Shown here: piece by piece, positions 7,011 to 12,457 of the stretch | Numbering within the stretch: the first letter of the stretch is position 1 | How the letters are laid out: each line of letters begins with the position of its first letter | Source of the DNA: Candidatus Cloacimonadota bacterium | GTDB taxonomy: Bacteria > Cloacimonadota > Cloacimonadia > Cloacimonadales > TCS61 | Length of the DNA stretch: 13,819 nt | Direction: 5' to 3' | Assembly: GCA_030668345.1 (NCBI GenBank) | Contig: DAOUUD010000024.1 | Location: 1 to 13,819, forward strand | Notes under the pieces: model-generated | Databases searched by the model: none | Seen by the model: only the letters and a program-made list of their open reading frames with translations | What the model was told of the DNA's origin: nothing | Translations under genes and position numbers: made by a program

Positions 7011-8217
7011 AATTATTCCTCCAGTTTTTTTTCAATTTCCCTGCATCGATCGCCTGTTCGATGGTTCGTTGTGCCCGTTTCACAACAGGTGGATCAATCA
7101 TTTTAGAGCCGAGAGAAACAACTCCGAGACCTTTTTCCGTGGCAATATGAAAAGCATTTACGATCTTCTTTGCTTTATCGATTTCTTTTTCATTAGGAGC
7201 AAAAAATTCATGGATAACTTTTATCTGTCTTGGATGAATGCAACCCATTCCGTCAAATCCCAAACTTTTGGATTCGAGCACGTTCTGTTTAAGAGCTTCC
7301 ATATCGGAAACATCAGAGAACACAGAATCGATTGCCTGAATTCCGGCAGCTTTTGCAGCATTCACGATTTGACAGCGAGCCAAGAAAGTTTCCTTTCCTT
7401 CTTTTGTTCTTTGAGTTCCAAGGTCTGCCGTGTAATCTTCCAAACCGATAGCTAGTGCAACTACATTTTCTGCTACTGTTGCTATTTCATATGCTTTTAT
7501 TACTCCGAGAGCACTTTCGATTATCGGCATCAGAAATATGTTGTAACTCAGATTGTGTTTGTTCAGGATTTTATCGATTTTTTCATTCACCAGTTTTATC
7601 TGCTCTGCACTTTCACACTTTGGAACTAATATCAAATTCACATTATGCGGAACAATATATTTAAGATCGTCCAATCCTTTCGGGATCTGGTTTATACGAA
7701 CCATTCTTTCAGTTCCGTAAAAATCTACAGAACGAAGTGCATTTCTAACCAGAATTGCAGCTTCAAATTTTTTGGCAGGAGCAACAGAATCTTCCAAGTC
7801 GAGAATTACTCCATCAGGTTTATGAATTCCAGCATTCAAAGCAAGTTTGGGTGTATTTCCAGGCAGGTACAATCTTGAACGGCGATACCTGTCTTTTTTA
7901 GTTTTATATTTATTTTGCGGCAGCAAATCCAGAAGATATTCTTTATCTGTATCAATAAGCTGTTTAATGGCAGCTTCGATGCGGGCTGCCAAAACATAAT
8001 CCAAAGCTCCGGTATCTTCGATTTTAATAATGCAGTTTTTTAGTCCAAAGAATTTCAACTCTTTTTTACAAAGCTCAATGATGGAATCTCCAAAAAGAGT
8101 TTTTACTTTGCTTTGCAGGTCGATCTGGATTCCTTTGTTTTTGGTGAGTTCCAGTTCCACATAACAGTCGGAGCGGATGTCGTCTCCTCTATTACCGGCA
8201 ACAGCTTTGTTACTCAT
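7000..8217 (-). CDS. citDE: Fused citrate lyase gamma (acyl carrier, CitD) and beta (citryl-lyase, CitE) protein
   Basis: 405 residues, about the sum of separate CitD (near 98) and CitE (near 300). Residues 1-90 match the acyl carrier: AVAGNRGDDIRSDCYVELEL, LFGDSII, IEDTGALDYVLAARIEAAIKQL. Ser16 aligns with the serine that carries phosphoribosyl-dephospho-CoA in CitD. Residues about 111-405 are CitE: RRSRLYLPGNTPKLALNAG, DGVILDLEDSVAP (135-147), PIIESALGVIKAYEIA with Mg-ligand-type Glu234 (231-246), GLEDYTADLGTQRT with Asp261 (258-271), and GCIHPRQI. The carrier presents citryl to the beta domain, which releases oxaloacetate and regenerates acetyl-carrier. ATG at 8217 has AGGAG 7 nt upstream, overlapping the end of the LKR gene 13 nt away. 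The D-E-F order is the classical cit operon order. The fusion would fix a 1:1 carrier:lyase ratio. Confidence 0.93.
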   Translation of the reverse strand: MSNKAVAGNRGDDIRSDCYVELELTKNKGIQIDLQSKVKTLFGDSIIELCKKELKFFGLKNCIIKIEDTGALDYVLAARIEAAIKQLIDTDKEYLLDLLPQNKYKTKKDRYRRSRLYLPGNTPKLALNAGIHKPDGVILDLEDSVAPAKKFEAAILVRNALRSVDFYGTERMVRINQIPKGLDDLKYIVPHNVNLILVPKCESAEQIKLVNEKIDKILNKHNLSYNIFLMPIIESALGVIKAYEIATVAENVVALAIGLEDYTADLGTQRTKEGKETFLARCQIVNAAKAAGIQAIDSVFSDVSDMEALKQNVLESKSLGFDGMGCIHPRQIKVIHEFFAPNEKEIDKAKKIVNAFHIATEKGLGVVSLGSKMIDPPVVKRAQRTIEQAIDAGKLKKNWRNNYAG

Positions 8218-8230
8218 ATTAGTTCTCCTT

Positions 8231-9529
8231 TTATATCTTTAAAAATTCTTCCAGATATTCATATTCCGGTTGTAATTTCCCTTGATGAGTGATACACGCA
8301 CCTTTTATTTCATCAGGCAAATCTGTTCCCTCTATAGATTTACTGCAATCACACACCAGCAATTTTTCGATGAACGGTTCTAATATTTTGGAGAAGTAAT
8401 CGGAAGCTTCTTTGGAAAATTCGCAGGGAAGATTATCAACTGTCATGTCAGCAAAACCTTCTCCAACTAAACCATCCGAAGCTTCACCCGTTTTAGCGTT
8501 ATAAATAAAAATAGGATTATCCGGATAATTTGCTTTTACGGTTGCCTGAACAGAACCATTAATATCGCAGGAAATGTCTCCGATAATTACCAGTTTCTGC
8601 TTCTCTCCCTGAATTTTTTCCAAATCGGTTTTTTTTAAATATACAGGACAATCCGTATTCCAGAAAATTGCGTTCATATAAACGCTGCAATAGGGAAGAT
8701 ATTGATAGAATCTGGAATAATATTCCGCACAATTATCGAAGAAATGTTCGAGCTCGAATTCGTTTCCATCCTTTCTTTCGACTAAATGCTTTTCTTTAAA
8801 GTTCGACAAATAAACTTTGTTATTTTGATAGTTTTTTTGATGTTCTGCCAGATTTTCCGGATCGATTTCAATAATCGGAAGAGCATTAAGAATTTCTCTG
8901 CAACCATAAGCAACATGACCGTAACCGAGTATAAATATGTTCAGAGGTGTGATCTCTTCCGGTAAACCGTTTTCTTCAATCTCTTTCCCGATAATTTTCA
9001 GATGTTCGATCGCATCGTGAACTGTTTCGTATTCATAAGCTCGTTTCACTTTGAAAAACGGTGTATCGATTCCATGCTGGAGTTTCAGTCGATGACCGAG
9101 ACCCCATAGAGTATCGATCATTCCAGCATTACCTGCAAATTTGCCAAAGAAAACGAGTCGTCTGCTTTTCTTATCAACGATTTTTTCATAATCAAAAAGG
9201 GTGATTTTATTATCCAGCATATATTGCAGCATCGGCATATTATAATCCTGACCCTTGATTACATGAGCAAAGAAAAGATGAGGAATTCCCGGGATCAGAT
9301 CAGGAATGTGAATTTCTTTCACACCCAGAATTAAATCACAATTTGAAAGATCATCCGAAATGACAGCACCGACTTTTTTATATTCTTCTTCTCGATAAAT
9401 CCTAATCGTTGCTGGTTGAACGATTACTTCAAATCCTTTTTGTATCAATTTCTTCGCAGCTTTAGGATTTAAGGGAACTCGCGCTTCCCATCTATTTTTT
9501 GTTTCTCTTACGATACCGAGTGTCTTCAT
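8231..9529 (-). CDS. Lysine-ketoglutarate reductase (saccharopine dehydrogenase, lysine-forming), stand-alone
   Basis: 432 residues, corresponding to the whole LKR half of eukaryotic AASS. It condenses lysine and 2-oxoglutarate to saccharopine with NADPH (EC 1.5.1.8 type). The N-terminal AlaDH/PNT-like domain shows GIVRETKNRWEARVPLNPKA (5-24), ILGVKEIHIPDLIP (67-80), FFAHVIKGQDYNMPML (86-101), LFDYEKI and FFGKFAGNAGMIDTLWGLGHR (127-147). The Rossmann loop is FILGYGHVAYG (199-209). The C-terminal part keeps YYSRFYQYLPYCSVYMNAIFW (270-290), IIGDISCDINGSVQ (315-328), VDNLPCEFSKEAS and ACITHQGKLQPEYEYLEEF. ATG at 9529 follows GGAG with a short 4-nt gap. It is cytosolic. It lies 13 bp before citDE and downstream of the SDH gene, so the pair is split and in reverse order compared with the LKR-SDH fusion of animals and plants. 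Confidence 0.92.
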   Translation of the reverse strand: MKTLGIVRETKNRWEARVPLNPKAAKKLIQKGFEVIVQPATIRIYREEEYKKVGAVISDDLSNCDLILGVKEIHIPDLIPGIPHLFFAHVIKGQDYNMPMLQYMLDNKITLFDYEKIVDKKSRRLVFFGKFAGNAGMIDTLWGLGHRLKLQHGIDTPFFKVKRAYEYETVHDAIEHLKIIGKEIEENGLPEEITPLNIFILGYGHVAYGCREILNALPIIEIDPENLAEHQKNYQNNKVYLSNFKEKHLVERKDGNEFELEHFFDNCAEYYSRFYQYLPYCSVYMNAIFWNTDCPVYLKKTDLEKIQGEKQKLVIIGDISCDINGSVQATVKANYPDNPIFIYNAKTGEASDGLVGEGFADMTVDNLPCEFSKEASDYFSKILEPFIEKLLVCDCSKSIEGTDLPDEIKGACITHQGKLQPEYEYLEEFLKI

Positions 9530-9547
9530 TATGCTCCTTTTCAGCCA

Positions 9548-9566
9548 CCCCAGTTAGTCAACGGGG
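9548..9566. repeat. Hairpin CCCC(a)GTT-AGTC-AACGGGG
   Basis: A 7-bp stem with one bulged A (9552) and a 4-nt loop, located just upstream of the LKR gene on the minus strand. It is one of several palindromes crowded into the 244-bp gap 9530-9773. Confidence 0.5.
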
Positions 9567-9582
9567 CAGGCAGACCCTCACT

Positions 9583-9630
9583 GACAAACACAGACTTTTG
9601 CCGCCGATTTTCGCAGATTAACACGGATTT
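9583..9630. repeat. ATCCGTGTTAATCTGCG-type low-complexity repeat
   Basis: On the minus strand the stretch contains AATCCGTGTTAATCTGCGAA, followed by AATCGGCGG and AAGTCTGTGTTTG. These are degenerate units akin to the ATCCGTG sequence beside polA (12431-12452). No coding potential is credible here; the 71-residue reading across it consists of repeat DNA. Confidence 0.5.
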
Positions 9631-9637
9631 CAGCCTC

Positions 9638-9666
9638 GTTTCCAAGTCCCTGCATGGGAATGAAAC
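9638..9666. repeat. Decayed palindromic repeat
   Basis: GTTTCCAAG at the left and GGGAATGAAAC at the right resemble the arms of the 10-bp palindromes. Only the outer five pairs and a CCC/GGG core can still pair. It lies 7 bp from the intact copy at 9674-9697, so the two form a tandem pair. Confidence 0.5.
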
Positions 9667-9673
9667 TCTTTAT

Positions 9674-9697
9674 GTCCCCAAGCTGGGGCTTGGGGAC
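9674..9697. repeat. Palindromic repeat, 10-bp stem, TGGG loop
   Basis: Perfect arms GTCCCCAAGC (9674-9683) and GCTTGGGGAC (9688-9697) around TGGG, followed by AAG. The third position differs from the 1881-1904 copy (C instead of T) and its partner has changed with it (G instead of A), a compensatory change. Confidence 0.8.
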
Positions 9698-9734
9698 AAG
9701 AGAATGAAAGTATTGTCTTCCTGCTGAACCTTTT

Positions 9735-9763
9735 CCTTCGTGTTCCTTCGCGTTCTTAGTGGC
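9735..9763. repeat. CACGAAGG-type degenerate tandem repeat after the SDH gene
   Basis: On the minus strand it reads GCCACTAAGAA, CGCGAAGGAA, CACGAAGG, starting 10 nt after the saccharopine dehydrogenase stop codon. It is closely similar to the tract that follows the citF stop codon. Confidence 0.65.
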
Positions 9764-9773
9764 TAATTCTGCT

Positions 9774-11093
9774 TTAATAAAATCTCTCCACAACTTTGAT
9801 ATTCAGTTTTTCTAATTCTTCAAGAACAGGATTATAAATATCGGGAAGTATCGGCATATGAACCCCGGTAAGTTTGATTTTTCCTTCCAATATCATGCGC
9901 ACACCTATAGCAGCAGGAAGGGAAACTGTGCGAGCCATCGAAGTATCTCCATTGGGAATTCCGTAATCTATCATCGTGGATGTGATTTTCTGTGTTTTAT
10001 CCGGGTATTCGGCAATGAACTGATGATGAAGAACCAGAAGATCGCGCTCACCTTTTTTATAAGACATCTTATCCAGCATGATCGCTGTGAGCACATCCAC
10101 TGCTCCACCCTTCTTAATTGGAATCGGTGTATTGTCAAAGAAACCGAGCCATTCAAATTTTTTCAAGATAACACTCGTTTCAGGAATTTTAAATCTTTTA
10201 ATAAGTTCACATCTCAAACAAGCATCTTTATTTATTTTCAACATCTTAGTAAGAATGAATTCCTTAACCGTTCCTTCCAGGTTTTCAAAAATTTCATCTT
10301 CTTTATAGAAGCCCATTTGAGACATAATGTACCAGGTATCGCAATGACTTATGTTTCTGAAAGTTCCGCGATACATTGTTTTCAGGTGTTTCAATCCGTA
10401 AAGCTCTATGTAGCCCATCGAATCCCTGTTTGGATAAGCTTCAAAAGTACCTGCACCTTCCACATCCACAAACCAGTAATTCTTGAAAAGGTCTTTTCCC
10501 TCGATCTCGACAATTTTTTCATCTTTCATAAAACGGGCACCGTTCCCGGCAGCTTTCAGCACGCCTTTGGGAGCCCAGGAAAATTTATAGCCCAGAGGAT
10601 TTGTATTAGCTTCCGGAGCTGGAAGTCCACCGCAATAACTCATAAAGCTGACGATCTTTCCACCTTTATTTTCTACATGGTGGAATATCTTCATCGCACT
10701 CATGTGGTCAATGCCTGGGTCTACACCGATCTCATTCAAAATGATAATTCCGGCATCTTTTGCTTCCTGATCCAATGCTCGCATCTCGGGACTGATATAG
10801 GAAGTGGTAACCATATCTATCTTAAATTCGATACATTTTTTTGCCACTTTCACATGATAGGTTGCAGGAAGCAGACTTACCACCAGATCGCTGGATTTAA
10901 CAAATTCTTCCATTGCTTGTTCATCATCGGATAGGAACTGTTTTGTAGTTGCATTTTTATGAGGTGCTGCCAGTTTTTCCGCTTTGCTCAACGTCCTACT
11001 GGCGATCACAATATCAAACCCATGTTTTGCCAGATAGTCCACCATAGGTTTCACAACCAGACCCGCTCCGAAAATCGTTACTTTTTTTGCCAT
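9774..11093 (-). CDS. Saccharopine dehydrogenase (glutamate-forming type)
   Basis: 439 residues, matching the SDH half of AASS. It oxidises saccharopine to glutamate and 2-aminoadipate 6-semialdehyde (EC 1.5.1.9 type). The same fold runs toward saccharopine in fungal lysine synthesis (Lys9 type), so direction is not proven by sequence. Seen: nucleotide loop FGAGLVVKPMVDYL (8-21), VVSLLPATYHVKVAKKCIEF (71-90), MVTTSYISPEM (94-104), DPGIDHMSAM (125-134), YCGGLPAPEANTNPLGYKFSW (153-173), EAYPNRDS, LYGL...TMYRGTFR and TVSLPAAIGVRMILEGKI near the end. I placed the start at ATG 11093 (MAKKVTIFG) because AGGAG lies 7 nt upstream; an in-frame ATG at 11156 would lie inside the upstream terminator. It is the first gene of the metabolic block and lies 49 bp after the sdpRI terminator. 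No convincing promoter is visible in that gap. Confidence 0.93.
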   Translation of the reverse strand: MAKKVTIFGAGLVVKPMVDYLAKHGFDIVIASRTLSKAEKLAAPHKNATTKQFLSDDEQAMEEFVKSSDLVVSLLPATYHVKVAKKCIEFKIDMVTTSYISPEMRALDQEAKDAGIIILNEIGVDPGIDHMSAMKIFHHVENKGGKIVSFMSYCGGLPAPEANTNPLGYKFSWAPKGVLKAAGNGARFMKDEKIVEIEGKDLFKNYWFVDVEGAGTFEAYPNRDSMGYIELYGLKHLKTMYRGTFRNISHCDTWYIMSQMGFYKEDEIFENLEGTVKEFILTKMLKINKDACLRCELIKRFKIPETSVILKKFEWLGFFDNTPIPIKKGGAVDVLTAIMLDKMSYKKGERDLLVLHHQFIAEYPDKTQKITSTMIDYGIPNGDTSMARTVSLPAAIGVRMILEGKIKLTGVHMPILPDIYNPVLEELEKLNIKVVERFY

Positions 11094-11141
11094 TAAGATT
11101 CTCCTGTCTTTAATAAATTTTGGTGGCAAATCTGGATATTT

Positions 11142-11177
11142 AAAAAAACGTGTCAACTTTAATAAATTGACACGTTT
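11142..11177 (-). terminator. Intrinsic terminator after the sdpI-like gene
   Basis: On the minus strand a perfect 11-bp stem, AAACGTGTCAA (11177-11167) with TTGACACGTTT (11156-11146) and a 10-nt loop, runs into a T-run that includes the last stem bases (TTTTTTT). It lies 25 bp past the stop codon of the SdpI-like gene and separates that cassette from the metabolic block. In the plus direction the stem is followed only by TTTAAAT, so it favours minus-strand termination. Confidence 0.8.
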
Positions 11178-11202
11178 AAATAATTCTTCAATTAAAAAGC
11201 TG

Positions 11203-11856
11203 CTATTTTTTTTCTTCCTTCTTATACAAAATAAAGGAATAAAGAACCGGGTATAAAACTAATGACATAAATAGAACGAACATGATGATATTTGCTGTGC
11301 TATTGTTTCCAAAAACCGCTGTGATCACGATCATTAAAAGACCGACAATTACAAAATTGATCCCGCCCAGTCTATGCGTTTTTCTCCATACTTCTTCGGA
11401 TGATAAAGTCCACGGAGTGCGGATACCGGCAAAAAAATTGGAAGGAATTTTTGGTAGTAGATTTCCCAGCATTATGAACATTAAACCGATAAGGTAAAAG
11501 ATCATATTCCCGCTTGGATTTAGAATTTCTTTTGCCAGCAGGATCATGTAAATATGAATCCCAGCAAAGAAAAGGACGATGATAGTTGCCAGACCGGGAA
11601 TTACTTTTTCAAATCTTTCCTTTGCGTTCTTATACCGCACAGAAATATAGGGAAGAGCCATTATAAAAAGCAACATTGCCAGGTTAATTCCGGAAAATAA
11701 AAGCACTCCGGTCCATTTGCCAAAGTATCCGTCGATCTCACCTTTGATGTTCCAGTGACAGGGAATTTTTGCATCTTCTGTTAAAGATAATCCAAGATAT
11801 AAAGATAGAATTATCTGGATTATAATTATTAAAAAACACCATTTGAATTTACTCAT
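11203..11856 (-). CDS. sdpI: SdpI-family immunity-type membrane protein (DUF1648/SdpI)
   Basis: 217 residues, close to B. subtilis SdpI (about 207). Six hydrophobic segments at roughly 6-24, 49-69, 87-108, 117-134, 167-183 and 188-210 predict an inner-membrane protein. The DUF1648 signature PCHWNIKGEIDGYFGKW lies at 32-48, and the SdpI signature GNLLPKIPSNFFAGIRTPWT (131-150) continues into LSSEEVWRKTHRLGG (151-165). In B. subtilis SdpI protects against the SdpC killing peptide and sequesters the repressor SdpR at the membrane. No sdpABC-like toxin genes are visible here, so immunity against an outside toxin, or a general envelope role, is inferred. ATG at 11856 has AAGGAG 6 nt upstream. It is downstream of the ArsR-type regulator across a repeat-filled 115-bp gap. 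Confidence 0.88.
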   Translation of the reverse strand: MSKFKWCFLIIIIQIILSLYLGLSLTEDAKIPCHWNIKGEIDGYFGKWTGVLLFSGINLAMLLFIMALPYISVRYKNAKERFEKVIPGLATIIVLFFAGIHIYMILLAKEILNPSGNMIFYLIGLMFIMLGNLLPKIPSNFFAGIRTPWTLSSEEVWRKTHRLGGINFVIVGLLMIVITAVFGNNSTANIIMFVLFMSLVLYPVLYSFILYKKEEKK

Positions 11857-11866
11857 TTTTAACTCC

Positions 11867-11968
11867 TTTTAACTCATCCCCTAATCCCTTCTCTTAAAAA
11901 AGAAGGGGAATTCTAAAGGGCTTTTTCCTTTTATTTCCCTCTCTTTGCAAGAGAAGTTCAGGGTGATT
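11867..11968. repeat. Intergenic dispersed repeat with two hairpins, between sdpR and sdpI
   Basis: Hairpin one has CCCTTCT (11886-11892) and AGAAGGG (11901-11907) around CTTAAAAA. Hairpin two has TCTCTT (11940-11945) and AAGAGA (11949-11954) around TGC. The two halves echo each other (minus strand GAACTTCTCTTGC and CCCCTTCTTTTTTAAGAGAAG). The block fills the gap between regulator and membrane gene and carries no ORF. Neither hairpin is followed by a clear T-run on the minus strand. Confidence 0.55.
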
Positions 11969-11971
11969 TTT

Positions 11972-12232
11972 TTATTTTACAATCTCTATAAAATATGAAA
12001 TTACATCTTCCAGGATCGACGAATTTAAAAAATATGTTATGAACTGCCCGTTTTTCTCCGAACTTATCAGGTTAGCATTTTTCAGGATCTTCAGATGTTC
12101 GCTTATAGAAGGTTTGGAAATATTAAAATGACCTGCAATTTCACCGGCAGTCATATCCTTCTTTCGGAGAAGGCTTATTATCTTCCGCCTGTTTGCATCC
12201 GCAAGTGCTTTGAAAACTTTATCATTTAACAT
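11972..12232 (-). CDS. sdpR: ArsR-family winged-helix autorepressor, SdpR-like
   Basis: 86 residues, a compact ArsR/SmtB winged helix. It reads VFKALADANRRKIISLLRKKDMTAGEIAGHFNISKPSISEHLKILKNANLISSEKNGQFITYFLN, with recognition helix SKPSISEHLKIL (39-50) and wing SSEKNGQFITYFLN. The string MTAGEIA-HFNISKPSIS-HL is very close to B. subtilis SdpR, and the linked SdpI-type gene supports this. No metal-binding Cys motif (ELCVCDL type) is present, as expected for the non-metal SdpR branch. The likely role is to repress its own promoter and the downstream membrane gene until titrated by ligand-bound SdpI. ATG at 12232 has GGAGGG 8 nt upstream. Confidence 0.9.
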   Translation of the reverse strand: MLNDKVFKALADANRRKIISLLRKKDMTAGEIAGHFNISKPSISEHLKILKNANLISSEKNGQFITYFLNSSILEDVISYFIEIVK

Positions 12233-12256
12233 TGACTTTTCCCTCCATTCAGGAAG

Positions 12257-12301
12257 TATTTAGTCTGTTGCCTAAATATCTAAATAAGTGATTGATGTCA
12301 A
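12257..12301 (-). promoter_or_regulatory. sdpR promoter with overlapping inverted-repeat operator
   Basis: On the minus strand, -35 TTGACA (12301-12296) is a full consensus match. It is followed by a 17-nt spacer and a weak -10 TATTTA (12278-12273). The -10 forms one arm of a perfect inverted repeat, TATTTAG (12278-12272), 8 nt, CTAAATA (12263-12257). A second TATTTAG copy lies at 12286-12280. This arrangement suits autorepression by the SdpR-like protein, which is inferred. Confidence 0.6.
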
Positions 12302-12324
12302 TTGTTTTTTTCAATTTGTCGCTT

Positions 12325-12348
12325 GCTCCAAAGCCCCTGCTTTGGAGC
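12325..12348. repeat. Palindromic repeat, 10-bp stem, CCCT loop
   Basis: Perfect arms GCTCCAAAGC (12325-12334) and GCTTTGGAGC (12339-12348) around CCCT. Several stem positions differ from the other copies, with matching changes in the partner arm. It lies 14 bp from the next copy (12363-12386), so the two form a pair. Confidence 0.8.
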
Positions 12349-12362
12349 GATAATTTTATAAT

Positions 12363-12386
12363 GTTTCCAAGCTGGGGCTTAGGAAC
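12363..12386. repeat. Palindromic repeat, imperfect 10-bp stem, TGGG loop
   Basis: Arms GTTTCCAAGC (12363-12372) and GCTTAGGAAC (12377-12386) around TGGG, followed by AAG. The stem carries one G-T wobble and one A-C mismatch, so this copy has begun to decay. Confidence 0.75.
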
Positions 12387-12430
12387 AAGATAAATAAAAA
12401 AAAGTTTTAACAATATTTGGTTATCCTATG

Positions 12431-12452
12431 AAATCCGTGTTCATCCGTGAGC
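12431..12452. repeat. CACGGATG-type repeat just after polA
   Basis: On the minus strand it reads GCTCACGGATGAA followed by CACGGATTT, starting 5 nt after the polA stop codon. It has the same design and the same position relative to a stop codon as the CACGAAGG tracts after citF and the SDH gene. Confidence 0.55.
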
Positions 12453-12457
12453 TATAC

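Noticed and set aside
5790..7106. 438-residue plus-strand open frame
   Set aside because: It runs opposite citF and the end of citDE, resembles no family, is low in typical coding signal, and citF is unmistakable on the other strand.
9578..9793. Possible 71-residue minus-strand protein between the LKR and SDH genes
   Set aside because: It consists of repeat DNA (decayed and intact palindromes plus CACGAAGG and ATCCGTG tracts) and overlaps the SDH stop; it has no ribosome binding site or family resemblance.
11094..11156. Longer N-terminus for saccharopine dehydrogenase starting at 11156
   Set aside because: That start lies inside the terminator hairpin, and the family begins at the nucleotide-binding strand right after ATG 11093, which has AGGAG 7 nt upstream.
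11094..11156. Promoter for the metabolic block using TTGACA in the terminator arm (minus strand 11156-11151)
   Set aside because: At 17 nt spacing the -10 would read AGATTT, and no better -10 is present; the TTGACA is explained by the terminator stem. The true promoter remains unidentified.
1881..12386. CRISPR array from the palindromic repeats
   Set aside because: Copies are scattered over 10 kb, differ in sequence, occur in both orientations and have no regular spacers or cas genes.
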